Assembly: GCF_001653755.1 (NCBI RefSeq)
Contig: NZ_CP015125.1
Location: 1,312,501 to 1,376,500 of the forward strand
DNA length: 64,000 nt
Origin: Dokdonia donghaensis DSW-1
GTDB lineage: Bacteria; Bacteroidota; Bacteroidia; Flavobacteriales; Flavobacteriaceae
Direction of reading: 5' to 3'
The position numbers and the translations under genes were made by a program. This document shows positions 7,406 to 16,835 of this stretch, in pieces. Numbering within the stretch: position 1 is the first letter of the stretch; each line of letters starts with the position of its first letter. The notes under the pieces are model-generated. The model was not told where the DNA came from and ran no database searches. It worked only from the letters and a program-made list of their open reading frames with translations.

Positions 7406-8194
7406 ATGAAAATAGCAATCATAGGAACGGGGAATTTAGGTCTTGCCATCGCAAAAGGACTCATCACAAATAATGCAGTAACTAGCTTATATCTTACTAA
7501 AAGAGATATTTCTAGTATCGAAAAATGGGATGCGTACAAGGAAGTAACAACTACGAGTGATAATCGTGAGGCTGTTGTAAAAAGTGACATTCTCATTTTT
7601 GCAGTACAACCAGGTCATTTTGCAGGTATACTTGAAGAGATTAAAGAATTACTTACAGAGAAACACATTATTATTTCTACGATAACTGGTTTTAAAGTGC
7701 CGCAAATCGCTGAAATTGTAGGAGACGATCAATTTATTATACGTGCAATGCCTAACACTGCTATTGCCGTAGGTCAAAGTATGACCTGTTTATGTAGCAA
7801 CACGGCAGGGGAAAAGCGTATTGCCATAGCCGAAGCCATTTTTAATAAACTAGGCACAAGTCTTATTATCCCAGGAGGACAGATGCAAGCTGCTACGGTA
7901 ATCTGTGCGAGTGGTATTGCTTTCTGGATGCGATTGATAAGAGCAACTACGCAGGGAGCTATACAGTTAGGTTTTGACGCAAAAGAAGCGCAAGAACTTG
8001 CTATGCAAACCTGTCTAGGAGCTGCCACTTTGGTTATTAAATCTGGTAATCACCCAGAAGCCGAAATTGATAAAGTGACTACGCCAAAAGGCTGCACCAT
8101 AGAAGGTCTCAATGAGATGGAACATTCAGGTTTAAGCTCTTCTCTCATAAAAGGAATTGTGGCTAGTTATCAAAAAATTAATAGCATCTCATAG
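7406..8194 (+). CDS. proC: Pyrroline-5-carboxylate reductase
   Basis: ProC reduces pyrroline-5-carboxylate to proline. It has the N-terminal Rossmann motif IIGTGNLGLAIAKGL (about 4-18), RAMPNTAIAVGQSMTCL and the C-terminal TTPKGCTIEGL block. The 262-residue length fits. Its place between argC and argD is common in Bacteroidota and links proline and arginine synthesis through glutamate semialdehyde. The gaps to its neighbours are 18 bp on each side, consistent with one operon. Confidence 0.92.
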   Translation: MKIAIIGTGNLGLAIAKGLITNNAVTSLYLTKRDISSIEKWDAYKEVTTTSDNREAVVKSDILIFAVQPGHFAGILEEIKELLTEKHIIISTITGFKVPQIAEIVGDDQFIIRAMPNTAIAVGQSMTCLCSNTAGEKRIAIAEAIFNKLGTSLIIPGGQMQAATVICASGIAFWMRLIRATTQGAIQLGFDAKEAQELAMQTCLGAATLVIKSGNHPEAEIDKVTTPKGCTIEGLNEMEHSGLSSSLIKGIVASYQKINSIS

Positions 8195-8212
8195 TGCTTA
8201 AAAATATAGAGT

Positions 8213-9337
8213 ATGAAATTATTTGATGTATATCCACTTTATGATGTTACTCCTGTTAAGGTAGAGGGATGCTATGTGTATGATCAAAGTGGTCAAGAGT
8301 ATCTTGATTTATATGGTGGTCACGCAGTGATCTCTATAGGTCACGGGCATCCTCATTATATAGAGAAATTAAAAACGCAGATGGATGCCATTGGCTTTTA
8401 TTCTAACGCAGTTCAAAATCCGCTGCAGGTGGAGGTTGCTCAGAAGTTAGGAGCGCTTTCTGGTTGTGATGATTATGATTTGTTTTTCTGTAATTCAGGA
8501 GCAGAGGCAAATGAGAACGGATTAAAACTAGCGTCATTTGACACAGGTAAAAGTCGCGTGGTAGCGTTTAAAAACAGCTTTCACGGGAGAACATCTGCCG
8601 CCGTAGCAGCTACCGATAATCCTAGCATCGTTGCGCCTATAAATGCACAACACCAAGTGTCAATACTCGACCTAGGTAATACGGAGCAACTAGAGGAAAC
8701 TTTACAAAAAGGAGATTGCTGCGCTGTGATTTTAGAATTTATACAAGGTGTAGGAGGTTTAGATCAATCTACAGAGGTGTTTTATCAAGATGTTGCCGTG
8801 CTTTGTAAAAAGTATGATGTAAAACTCATTGCAGACGAGGTGCAGTCTGGTTTTGGTAGATCTGGAGAGTTTTTTGCTTTTCAGAAATATAATATCACTC
8901 CAGATATTATCACCATCGCAAAAGGAATGGGTAACGGTTTCCCCGTGGGCGGTGTGCTAGTGCATCACTCTATTGAGGCGCGTTATGGGATGCTGGGAAC
9001 GACCTTTGGCGGTAATCATCTTGCTTGCGCTGCTACACTTGCAGTTCTCGAAGTGATTGAGAAGGAGCAGTTAATGGCACACGCAAAGGAAATAGAAACC
9101 TACTTTAGGGAGAAAGCACTTCCATTTGGCAATCGGGTGACTGTAAAAGGTCGCGGTCTAATGCTAGGGCTAGACTTAGGCTACGATGTAGGAGCATTGC
9201 GCAAAAAGCTCATCTACGAGTATCACATTTTTACGGGAGGAGCAAAAAACAAACACGTGCTCAGAATACTTCCACCACTTACGATTCAAAAACCACAGAT
9301 AGATTTACTATTTGAAGCATTACACAAAGAGTTATGA
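8213..9337 (+). CDS. argD: N-acylornithine aminotransferase
   Basis: ArgD is a class III PLP aminotransferase that converts N-acyl-glutamate semialdehyde to N-acyl-ornithine. Visible motifs are FCNSGAEANENGLKLA, SFHGRTSAAVAAT, the PLP-aspartate region LIADEVQSGFGRSG and the lysine motif TIAKGMGNGFPVGG. The 374-residue length fits. It overlaps argF' by 4 bp. Acetyl and succinyl forms of the substrate cannot be told apart from the sequence. Confidence 0.92.
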   Translation: MKLFDVYPLYDVTPVKVEGCYVYDQSGQEYLDLYGGHAVISIGHGHPHYIEKLKTQMDAIGFYSNAVQNPLQVEVAQKLGALSGCDDYDLFFCNSGAEANENGLKLASFDTGKSRVVAFKNSFHGRTSAAVAATDNPSIVAPINAQHQVSILDLGNTEQLEETLQKGDCCAVILEFIQGVGGLDQSTEVFYQDVAVLCKKYDVKLIADEVQSGFGRSGEFFAFQKYNITPDIITIAKGMGNGFPVGGVLVHHSIEARYGMLGTTFGGNHLACAATLAVLEVIEKEQLMAHAKEIETYFREKALPFGNRVTVKGRGLMLGLDLGYDVGALRKKLIYEYHIFTGGAKNKHVLRILPPLTIQKPQIDLLFEALHKEL

Positions 9338-10299
9338 AGAACTATATATCTATAAATGATATCACTAATTTAGAAATGGCGATTAAAGAAGCGCTGTATA
9401 TGAAGGAGTATCCGTACGCTTTCGCGAAAGCGGGAAAACAAAAAACCTTAGGTCTTCTTTTTTTTAACTCAAGCTTACGTACAAGATTAAGCACAGAAAA
9501 GGCTGCCAAAAACCTTGGAATGGAGACGATGACACTCAATGTAAACAGTGATAGCTGGCAACTAGAGTTTGAAGATGGTACTGTGATGGATGGCACAAAA
9601 GCAGAGCACATTAAAGAGGCTGCGCAGGTGTTATCGCAATATTGTGATGTACTTGCCGTGAGAGCTTTTCCAGGGCTGGTAGATAAAAGTCAAGATGAGC
9701 TAGAGGTTGTACTTTCTGCATTTATGCAATATGGGAGTGTGCCGGTTGTAAATCTAGAAAGCAGTACGGCGCACCCGCTACAAGGCTTTACAGATGCAAT
9801 CACGATTTACGAACTCACCGAAAGTCTATGTGCAGTAAATAAAAAGCCTAATGTCGTGTTGAGCTGGGCGCCACATCCTAAAGCCTTGCCGCACGCAGTT
9901 GCAAACTCATTTGTCCAGACTATGCAAAAGGCAAATGTAAATTTCACAATTACTAATCCGGAGGGTTATGATCTCAATCCAGAAATACGTGGAGAAGTAC
10001 CTGTGATTCATAACCAGAAAGAAGCCTTTGCAAATGCCGATATCATTTATGTAAAAAACTGGAGCAGCTATGAAGATTATGGTAAGGTGCAATCGCAAGA
10101 CAGTAACTGGATGATTAATGCCGAAAAACTTAAGGGAACCAATCAAGCCAAAGTTATGCATTGCCTACCTGTGCGTCGTAACGTTGTCATTGCAGATGAT
10201 GTGCTAGACACCGAGTCAAGCGCAGTAATCCAGCAAGCTGGTAATAGAACGTGGGCTGCACAATGGGTGCTTAAAAACATACTCGACAATGATAAATAA
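9334..10299 (+). CDS. argF': N-acylornithine (succinyl/acetyl) carbamoyltransferase
   Basis: This is the transcarbamylase type that acts on N-acylated ornithine, as in Bacteroides fragilis (succinylornithine) and Xanthomonas (acetylornithine), rather than on free ornithine. The carbamoyl-phosphate motif is F-N-S-S-L-R-T-R (about 44-51), and MHCLPVRRN is also present. In the two known enzymes one position near residue 90 sets specificity: proline for succinyl, glutamate for acetyl. By my alignment (VMDGTKAEH) this protein has Ala90, so the substrate is uncertain. A palindrome encodes AFAKA just before the conserved KTLGLLFF strand. Confidence 0.88.
   Translation: MKNYISINDITNLEMAIKEALYMKEYPYAFAKAGKQKTLGLLFFNSSLRTRLSTEKAAKNLGMETMTLNVNSDSWQLEFEDGTVMDGTKAEHIKEAAQVLSQYCDVLAVRAFPGLVDKSQDELEVVLSAFMQYGSVPVVNLESSTAHPLQGFTDAITIYELTESLCAVNKKPNVVLSWAPHPKALPHAVANSFVQTMQKANVNFTITNPEGYDLNPEIRGEVPVIHNQKEAFANADIIYVKNWSSYEDYGKVQSQDSNWMINAEKLKGTNQAKVMHCLPVRRNVVIADDVLDTESSAVIQQAGNRTWAAQWVLKNILDNDK
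9417..9432. repeat. Palindrome copy 5 (in argF')
   Basis: A 16-bp perfect palindrome, read Y-A-F-A-K-A-G ahead of the catalytic domain's first strand. Confidence 0.9.
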
Positions 10300-11074
10300 A
10301 CAGCAACTTACCATAGTAAAAATAGGTGGAGACATTGTAGATTATGATGAGCTACTCACCTCATTTTACACGCATTTTAAGGCAATTTCTGGTCCAGCTA
10401 TTATCATACACGGTGGAGGAAATAAAGCATCTACTTTACAAGAGCAGCTCGGTTATGTTCCAGTAAAAGTAGACGGAAGAAGGGTGACAGACGAGGCGAC
10501 GCTAGAGGTTGTGACAATGGTGTATGCGGGACTTCTCAATAAGAAACTTGTCGCAGGCCTGCAGGCAAAAGGTAAGAACACCTTAGGACTTTCTGGAGCA
10601 GATGGTGATGCCGTGAGAGCACATAAACGTGAAGTGAAAACGGTAGATTATGGCTTTGTAGGAGATATAGACAGCGTGAATGTGAGTTTTATAAATGACC
10701 TCCTTTCTGACGGTAAAGTACCTGTATTTTCTGCAATTACGCACGATGGTAATGGGCAATTACTCAACACCAATGCAGATACACTCGCTGCCAAAATTGG
10801 GGTAGCAATGAGCTCTCTCTATAACGTTCAGTTGTTTTATTGTTTTACAAAACCAGGTGTCCTTGAAGATGTAAATAATGATGAATCGATAGTAACGCGC
10901 ATAGATAAAGGGCTTTATAAAGAGATGAAAACAGCCGGCCAAATATTTGAAGGGATGATTCCTAAACTAGATACTGCCTTTGAGGCACTAGATCAAGGCG
11001 TTATGAGAGTGCATCTGGGCGAGGTTGATGTACTGAGTGATAACACTATAAAACACACGACACTATGTCTTTAA
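10289..11074 (+). CDS. argB: N-acylglutamate kinase
   Basis: ArgB phosphorylates N-acyl-glutamate. It is an amino-acid kinase with KIGGDIVD at the N-terminus, IIHGGGNKAS, KVDGRRVTDEATLEVV and NTNADTLAAKIG. The 261-residue length matches the short arginine-insensitive type, which lacks the N-terminal helix used for feedback; this fits control by attenuation instead, but that is inference. It overlaps argF' by 11 bp and argE by 10 bp. Confidence 0.92.
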   Translation: MINKQQLTIVKIGGDIVDYDELLTSFYTHFKAISGPAIIIHGGGNKASTLQEQLGYVPVKVDGRRVTDEATLEVVTMVYAGLLNKKLVAGLQAKGKNTLGLSGADGDAVRAHKREVKTVDYGFVGDIDSVNVSFINDLLSDGKVPVFSAITHDGNGQLLNTNADTLAAKIGVAMSSLYNVQLFYCFTKPGVLEDVNNDESIVTRIDKGLYKEMKTAGQIFEGMIPKLDTAFEALDQGVMRVHLGEVDVLSDNTIKHTTLCL

Positions 11075-12135
11075 ATATCCAAATAGATAGTGCCGTAGCA
11101 TTGCTGCAATCACTCATTGAGACACAAAGTTTTTCTAGCGAAGAAGATGGCACAGCTTTACTTATAGTAAACTGGTTAGAGGAGAAGGGGATTACGCTTT
11201 CGCGAAAGCGTAACAACATCTACGCATTTAATAAACATTATGACGCATCAAAACCGTTATTGCTTCTCAACTCTCACCACGATACGGTTAAGCCAAATAA
11301 AGGATACACAAGAGATCCTTATAATGCCGAAATTAAGGACGGTAAATTATACGGTCTAGGAAGTAACGATGCAGGTGCAAGTCTTGTAGGATTGCTTACT
11401 GCGTTTGTACATTTTTATGAGCGTGAGGATTTGTCTCATAATATTGTAATTGTAGCTTCTGCCGAAGAAGAGTCAAGTGGTCCAAATGGTCTTAATAGTA
11501 TGCTTGCGCATCTGCCTGAGATAGATGTTGCCATTGTAGGCGAGCCTACACTTATGAACCTCGCCATTGCCGAAAAAGGTTTGGTGGTTTTTGACGCCGT
11601 AGTAAAAGGAACGGCAGGTCACGCAGCTCACATAAAGGAGAATATGGCTATTTATAATGTAATAGAAACCTTGCAGTGGTTTGAGAATATAACTTTTGAT
11701 AAAGTGTCTGAGACGCTGGGTGCCACTAAGGTTACAGTAACACAAATTAATGCGGGTAGTCAACATAATGTAGTGCCCAGCCAGGTAGAGCTCGTCATAG
11801 ATGTGAGAGTTAATGAACATTACAGCAACCAAGAAATCGCCGATTATATGGTAGCAAATGTGCCGTGTAACTCGATACAGCCTAGGTCATTGCGACTTAA
11901 TAGTTCGCGTATCCCAAAAGAGCACAAGCTCGTACAAGCAGGAATAACGCTAGGCAGAGAAACCTATGGTTCACCTACCTTGTCTGATCAATCCTGCTTG
12001 AGTTGTCCCTCTTTAAAGCTAGGTATAGGCGACAGTACTCGCTCTCATATGGCAGATGAGTTTGTCTATATACACGAGATAGAGGAGGGCATAGCACTAT
12101 ATATCGAGCTCTTAGAAAAATTTTTAACAGCATAA
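11065..12135 (+). CDS. argE: N-acylornithine/N-acylcitrulline deacylase (M20 family)
   Basis: An M20-family zinc hydrolase that should remove the acyl group, here probably from N-acyl-citrulline because carbamoylation comes first. Metal-site motifs are LLLNSHHDTV, GLGSNDAGASLVG, ASAEEESSGPNG and VGEPT; the C-terminal dimer domain holds GTAGHAAH. 356 residues is normal. A palindrome encodes LSRKR in the loop after EEKGI. Named argE by context; general M20 peptidases look similar. Confidence 0.85.
   Translation: MSLNIQIDSAVALLQSLIETQSFSSEEDGTALLIVNWLEEKGITLSRKRNNIYAFNKHYDASKPLLLLNSHHDTVKPNKGYTRDPYNAEIKDGKLYGLGSNDAGASLVGLLTAFVHFYEREDLSHNIVIVASAEEESSGPNGLNSMLAHLPEIDVAIVGEPTLMNLAIAEKGLVVFDAVVKGTAGHAAHIKENMAIYNVIETLQWFENITFDKVSETLGATKVTVTQINAGSQHNVVPSQVELVIDVRVNEHYSNQEIADYMVANVPCNSIQPRSLRLNSSRIPKEHKLVQAGITLGRETYGSPTLSDQSCLSCPSLKLGIGDSTRSHMADEFVYIHEIEEGIALYIELLEKFLTA
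11194..11211. repeat. Palindrome copy 6 (in argE)
   Basis: An 18-bp perfect palindrome, read T-L-S-R-K-R. Confidence 0.9.
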
Positions 12136-12189
12136 ATAATATGGGTTGTTGCAATAGTGTGAACAGCATAACCCACTAATAAGATACTT

Positions 12190-13473
12190 ATGAAACTTTG
12201 GGAAAAAGGAATACCAACAGATCAAAAAATAGAAGCATTTACGGTGGGGAATGATCGTGAGATTGATATCCATATTGCTAAGTATGATTTGCTAGCCAGC
12301 AAGGCACACGCAGCAATGCTCGCATCTGTTGGCTTACTTACAAAAGAAGAAAGCGAGCAGTTAAATAAGCAATTAGACCTTATGCTCAAGCAAGAGCAGG
12401 AAGGAACATTTGTTATAGAAGCAGATTTTGAAGATGTACACTCTAAGATAGAAAGTGATCTTGTAAAAGCATTAGGAGATACGGGGAAAAAAATACACAC
12501 AGCGAGATCTCGTAATGACCAAGTTCTTGTGGCGTTAAACCTTTATTTTAAAGCAGAATTGTCTCAAATAACCGAAGGCGTAGAGAAGTTGTTTGACACA
12601 CTTCTCAAACTTGCAGAGACTCATAAAAACACCTTGCTACCTGGATATACACACCTTCAAGTGGCGATGCCGTCATCATTTGGGCTTTGGTTTTCTGCTT
12701 ATGCAGAGTTGCTTATAGATGATCTCTACTTACTCAAAGCAGCACAGAAGGTGGTAGATCAAAATCCGCTGGGGAGTGCAGCTGGATATGGCTCTAGTTT
12801 TACTATTGATAGAGAGATGACTACCAAGCAACTTCAATTTGCCGATTTAAAATACAATGTAATTGCAGCTCAACTCTCAAGAGGGAAGTCTGAGCGTACA
12901 GTAACTCAAGCTGTAGCAAATATTGCAAATACGTTAAGTCGTTTTGCAATGGATATATGTTTGTACTGCTCTCAAAATTTTGGGTTCATTAAATTTCCAG
13001 ATGCGCTTACTACGGGTAGTAGTATAATGCCGCACAAAAAGAATCCAGATGTTTTTGAATTGCTCCGTGGCAAGTGCAATCAGTTACAAGCCATCCCACA
13101 AGAAATGATTATGATTACTAATAATTTACCAAGTGGTTATCATAGAGACTACCAGTTACTTAAAGAAAATGCTATCAAGTCTGTAGAGGATCTTAAAGTA
13201 GTGCTAGATATTTTTGAGTTTTCTATTGCTCAAGTAAAAGTGAAGGATGTTAATCTAGATGATGAGAAGTATCAATACCTCTTTACAGTAGATGCAATAA
13301 ATGATCTTGTAACCGCTGGCATACCTTTTAGAGAAGCATATAAGCAAATAGGGGAGCAGGTAGAAAATGGTTCTTTTAAAGCAGGAAATACAAAGGAGCA
13401 CTCACACTTAGGAAGTATACATAACCTAGGTCTAGATAAGATACAAGCCAAATTTGACAAGGCGGTATCTTAA
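12190..13473 (+). CDS. argH: Argininosuccinate lyase
   Basis: ArgH splits argininosuccinate into arginine and fumarate and is the last gene of the operon. It has the superfamily signature GSSIMPHKKNPDV (about 278-290), HTARSRNDQV and GYTHLQVAMPSSFG. 427 residues is slightly shorter than the E. coli enzyme but usual in Bacteroidota. The 54-bp gap after argE shows no terminator, so it should belong to the same transcript. Confidence 0.94.
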   Translation: MKLWEKGIPTDQKIEAFTVGNDREIDIHIAKYDLLASKAHAAMLASVGLLTKEESEQLNKQLDLMLKQEQEGTFVIEADFEDVHSKIESDLVKALGDTGKKIHTARSRNDQVLVALNLYFKAELSQITEGVEKLFDTLLKLAETHKNTLLPGYTHLQVAMPSSFGLWFSAYAELLIDDLYLLKAAQKVVDQNPLGSAAGYGSSFTIDREMTTKQLQFADLKYNVIAAQLSRGKSERTVTQAVANIANTLSRFAMDICLYCSQNFGFIKFPDALTTGSSIMPHKKNPDVFELLRGKCNQLQAIPQEMIMITNNLPSGYHRDYQLLKENAIKSVEDLKVVLDIFEFSIAQVKVKDVNLDDEKYQYLFTVDAINDLVTAGIPFREAYKQIGEQVENGSFKAGNTKEHSHLGSIHNLGLDKIQAKFDKAVS

Positions 13474-13530
13474 TGAGTATGGAAGACTTAAGACACATAA
13501 TGAGCTTGTGTAAAATAGTATCTTCGCACT

Positions 13531-13812
13531 ATGAGTAGCATTAAAACCTTTTTGCGTTCATTACTAGAAATAGTAGAAAACGTATATGAAAACTCTCGCA
13601 AGGCAAGTAGAAAACGTACTTGGCATCAGCACGTAGTGCCCTATGAAGGGGACTGGGCTGTAAGGCGCGAGGGTAACAAGCGTATCACTTCAAAGCATCA
13701 AAAGCAGAGCACTGCCATACGTAAAGCAAAGAGTATTGCACGTAAACGAAAGGCAGATGTGATTATACATCGTGCAGGTGGTGGCATACGCGAGCGTATA
13801 AGCTATGACTAG
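13531..13812 (+). CDS. DUF2188 domain protein
   Basis: A very basic 93-residue protein. Its second half (HVVPYEGDWAVRREGNKR followed by AIRKAKSIARKRKADVIIHRAGGGI) matches the DUF2188 pattern: a short sheet with a WAVR motif, a helix, then VIIHRxGGxI. No enzymatic role is known for the family. It follows argH on the same strand after 57 bp and ends before a terminator. A link to arginine synthesis is not supported. Confidence 0.75.
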   Translation: MSSIKTFLRSLLEIVENVYENSRKASRKRTWHQHVVPYEGDWAVRREGNKRITSKHQKQSTAIRKAKSIARKRKADVIIHRAGGGIRERISYD

Positions 13813-13919
13813 AATAGCTGTTTTTTATACAAATCAACCTTAGAACCATCTATGCTTGCATTTTGTAATGAAGCGATGCAAAACTCGCGGTAGGTAAAGC
13901 AAATGATAAGAGAATAAAA

Positions 13920-13947
13920 AAATCCCATCAATCTATTGATGGGATTT
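13920..13947. terminator. Bidirectional terminator between convergent genes
   Basis: AAATCCCATCAA and TTGATGGGATTT pair perfectly. An A-run precedes and T-rich sequence follows, so the element can end transcription of both the DUF2188 gene (plus) and the lipoprotein gene (minus). Confidence 0.8.
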
Positions 13948-13975
13948 AAAGTTTTTAATGAGTAGAACAATATCT

Positions 13976-14872
13976 CTATTCTATCAAAACTGCATTTTCA
14001 GGAATATCAAAATAGCTGTTTTCGACATCTTTTTTAAATCTAATATCAGAGACATCAATAGTTGTGATATGCTCGCCAGCTTTTTCGTCTTCGGTGAGCC
14101 AGTGGGTTTTATATCCTGTGGCAAACTCTATACCGTCTACCGTAGTTGTTCCCTCTACAGTCATTAACTTTTCTGGTAAGTGACCACCATCTGCAAAGTA
14201 TTTAGGGTAAGAAACAATGTAGCGTATTACCGCTAGTTTGTGATTATCTTTCCCAAAATAGAGTACATAGTAATCATCTGGAGCATCTCCCGTTCCTGCT
14301 TCAAAAGTTACTTTAATAGCGTCATAAGTGGTGTTGTTATGAGTTTTATCTGCAAGTTTTTCAAGATTAACACCTTCACCATCTAGGATAAACGGTTGTG
14401 TTAGAAAGTAGTAAGGGGTAAGTGCCCAGAAGCGCATATCAAAAGGAAAAGCGGTAGAGTCCTTAACTTTTTTCCAAGCTTTCTCACCTGTCCACCCAAA
14501 CTCTTGAGAGCGATCCCCTACGTGTTGATGACGTGCCTTATTGCTCCAAGTGTCAATGGTTTGATAAGTGTTACGACGTGTGCTCCCATCTTCAGGTTTA
14601 TAGTCAAAATGAAAAGAAAGCGGTCCATTTTTAAAATAAGTATCCAGTCCGCCGTGTGCTTCCATCGCTTGCCATACTATTTTTCCGGCATCTGTTTTAT
14701 TAAGTCTAGCTTGTGCTTCACCTACACGTTTATCAATCCACGAGTCTGGCTTTACAGCAAGATCTGGGTTTATAGCTACCTCGTTAGATGTTGTCGTGGT
14801 TTTAGTTTTTGTTTCTTGGCAAGACACACAGGCAAGTATTGCAATACCTAATGCGAGAATCATTTTCTTCAT
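13976..14872 (-). CDS. Predicted lipoprotein (DUF6503-like)
   Basis: A 298-residue protein with a lipoprotein signal peptide (MKKMILALGIAILACVSCQE, lipobox VSC at about 17-19). The mature part has AMEAHGGLDTY, WTGEKAWKKV and FDYKPEDG, and looks like a beta-rich, LolA-like fold as in flavobacterial DUF6503 proteins. It should sit in the periplasm, attached to a membrane. Function is unknown. It is monocistronic: it ends at the shared terminator, and the spacer on its 5' side carries a palindrome copy. Confidence 0.65.
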   Translation of the reverse strand: MKKMILALGIAILACVSCQETKTKTTTTSNEVAINPDLAVKPDSWIDKRVGEAQARLNKTDAGKIVWQAMEAHGGLDTYFKNGPLSFHFDYKPEDGSTRRNTYQTIDTWSNKARHQHVGDRSQEFGWTGEKAWKKVKDSTAFPFDMRFWALTPYYFLTQPFILDGEGVNLEKLADKTHNNTTYDAIKVTFEAGTGDAPDDYYVLYFGKDNHKLAVIRYIVSYPKYFADGGHLPEKLMTVEGTTTVDGIEFATGYKTHWLTEDEKAGEHITTIDVSDIRFKKDVENSYFDIPENAVLIE

Positions 14873-14985
14873 CTTTAAAATATGTTGGTTAGTAAAGCAA
14901 GTTTGGTCTATTTCTATTCTTCTAACTTACATAGCAGTGTATTAAATAAATGCTAAAACATCATAGAGATGAAATAAGAGTGGAA

Positions 14986-15007
14986 TTACGCTTTCGCGAA
15001 AGCGTAA
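14986..15007. repeat. Palindrome copy 7 (intergenic, 22 bp)
   Basis: The longest perfect copy in the window (22 bp, TTACG arms), between leuB and the DUF6503-like gene, 21 bp beyond the leuB stop. It could form a hairpin at the leu transcript end, but no proper U-run follows. Confidence 0.9.
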
Positions 15008-15027
15008 CTCTTACAATTAAAGTCTTA

Positions 15028-16143
15028 TTAAATAATCGTGCTTTGTCCTGCGTGAATGTTTTTAAAATTACGGTTTGTGTCTTCTGGGTTTAAGATATAG
15101 TCTGCAATAAAGTCGCCAACTTTTGAAGTGCTTAATGGGTTTTCTGGTTTGAGATCTTCTGTTGTAAAACCTAGTTCTAATGATTTTTCTACAGCGGTTT
15201 CTATACTAGCAGCCTCGTCTTGAAGCCCGAGATGTCTCAACAACATCGCTGCAGATAAAATCGAAGCCAGCGGATTTGCAATTCCCTTGCCAGTAGCTTG
15301 TGGGTAAGAGCCGTGTATAGGCTCAAAAAGTGCATTTTCTGTACCTACAGAGGCAGAAGCTAGAAGTCCTATAGAACCTCCTATCACACTTGCCTCATCA
15401 GAAATAATATCACCAAACAAGTTTTCTGTCAAAATCACATCAAACTGCTTTGGGTTTAAAATCATTTGCATCGCTGCATTGTCTACAAAGAGAAAATCTA
15501 CCGCTACATCTGGATATCCTTTTGCTATCTCAGTTACTGTTTTTCTCCACAGCCTTGATGTTTCTAGCACGTTTGCTTTATCTACGAGCGTCAATTTTTT
15601 TCTTCTGTTTTGAGCCTCTTTAAAGGCTAGATGTGCCATTCTTGTTATTTCTTTTACAGAATATGAGCAACCGTCTGAGGCTACTTGACCATCATCACTA
15701 AGGTGTTTCTCACCAAAATAGATACCACCTGTGAGTTCGCGATAGATAGACATATCTGCTCCAGAAATGATCTCTCTTTTAAGAGGTGAATTATCAATAA
15801 GTTGCTCGTAAGCCTTCACAGGGCGTACATTACAAAAGAGTCCTAGTGACTTGCGAAGTCTCAAAAGGCCTTGCTCTGGACGAACTTTTGCCGTTGGGTC
15901 ATTGTCATATTTGGGATCACCAATGGCTCCAAACAGTATAGCATCAGATGCCTCACAAATGTCTAGTGTTTCCTCAGGAAGCGGGTTGCCCGTCGCGTCT
16001 ATGGCACAAGCTCCCATCATTGCTTCTGTATATGTAAAGTGATGTCCGTATTCGTCTGCTACTGCCTCTAGGGCTTTTTTTGCTTGAGCAGTAACTTCTG
16101 GTCCTATCCCGTCTCCAGGTATGATTGCAATATTAAAATCCAT
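15028..16143 (-). CDS. leuB: 3-isopropylmalate dehydrogenase
   Basis: LeuB oxidises and decarboxylates 3-isopropylmalate, the third leucine-specific step. Motifs are IPGDGIGPEV at the N-terminus, LRLRKSLGLFCNVRP, the metal-binding DIISDEASVIGGSIG and the cofactor region EPIHGSYPQATGKGIANP. 371 residues is normal. It is the last gene of the leuACDB order. The 77-bp gap after leuD holds a hairpin (16169-16192) that may affect mRNA processing. Confidence 0.95.
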   Translation of the reverse strand: MDFNIAIIPGDGIGPEVTAQAKKALEAVADEYGHHFTYTEAMMGACAIDATGNPLPEETLDICEASDAILFGAIGDPKYDNDPTAKVRPEQGLLRLRKSLGLFCNVRPVKAYEQLIDNSPLKREIISGADMSIYRELTGGIYFGEKHLSDDGQVASDGCSYSVKEITRMAHLAFKEAQNRRKKLTLVDKANVLETSRLWRKTVTEIAKGYPDVAVDFLFVDNAAMQMILNPKQFDVILTENLFGDIISDEASVIGGSIGLLASASVGTENALFEPIHGSYPQATGKGIANPLASILSAAMLLRHLGLQDEAASIETAVEKSLELGFTTEDLKPENPLSTSKVGDFIADYILNPEDTNRNFKNIHAGQSTII

Positions 16144-16168
16144 AGTGTGTGTTTGAATTATGTACTAA

Positions 16169-16192
16169 ATCCCCGCCTTAGTAGGCGAGGAT
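16169..16192. promoter_or_regulatory. Hairpin between leuD and leuB
   Basis: ATCCCCGCCT TAGT AGGCGAGGAT folds into a stem with one mismatch. There is no T-run, so it may be an mRNA processing or stability element rather than a terminator. Confidence 0.35.
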
Positions 16193-16220
16193 CTGGTAAC
16201 CATTTATATATTGTGCTCTT

Positions 16221-16835
16221 TTAAAACACCATTCGTTCTTTTTCAAAGGCTTCTATTTCGGCCTTTTTACTTAGTAAAAAATCAATGTCGTCATATCCAT
16301 TAATCATACATACCTTCTTGTAGGGGTCTATGTCAAATTCCGCTTTCGTACTTCGACCTTGCTCAGCATAAACTCCAGCCATCTCAACCACCTGATTTTC
16401 TAGGTCTATAGTGATAGGTAGCTCAGGGTTTGCTTCTATACCTGCTAGTAATTCCTTAAGATACTCCGGCGTCACCTGTATAGGAAGCAAGCCGTTGTTA
16501 AGTGCATTACCTTTAAAAATATCTGCAAAAAAACTTGAAATGACCACTTTAAACCCATAGCCTACAATGGCCCAAGCAGCGTGCTCACGGCTAGACCCAC
16601 AACCAAAGTTATCTCCAGCTACCAGAATTTTTGCACCTGCATATTGTGGTTTATTAATAGGAAAATCTGCATCCAGCGTTCCATCTTTTGTAAAGCGCCA
16701 GTCTCTAAAGACGTTATCACCAAATCCTTTCTTATCTGTCGCTTTCAAGAAGCGCGCAGGGATAATCTGGTCTGTATCTATATTTTCTATAGGTAGTGGT
16801 ACCGCTGTGCTTATGAGTTTTGTAAATTTTTCCAT
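16221..16835 (-). CDS. leuD: 3-isopropylmalate dehydratase small subunit
   Basis: LeuD completes isopropylmalate isomerase with LeuC. It has DTDQIIPARFLK near the N-terminus and the swivelling-domain signature GCGSSREHAAWA. 204 residues is normal. Its start overlaps the last base of leuC. A broken palindrome copy (CGCTTTCGTACTTCG, near 16341) lies in the tail. Confidence 0.94.
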   Translation of the reverse strand: MEKFTKLISTAVPLPIENIDTDQIIPARFLKATDKKGFGDNVFRDWRFTKDGTLDADFPINKPQYAGAKILVAGDNFGCGSSREHAAWAIVGYGFKVVISSFFADIFKGNALNNGLLPIQVTPEYLKELLAGIEANPELPITIDLENQVVEMAGVYAEQGRSTKAEFDIDPYKKVCMINGYDDIDFLLSKKAEIEAFEKERMVF

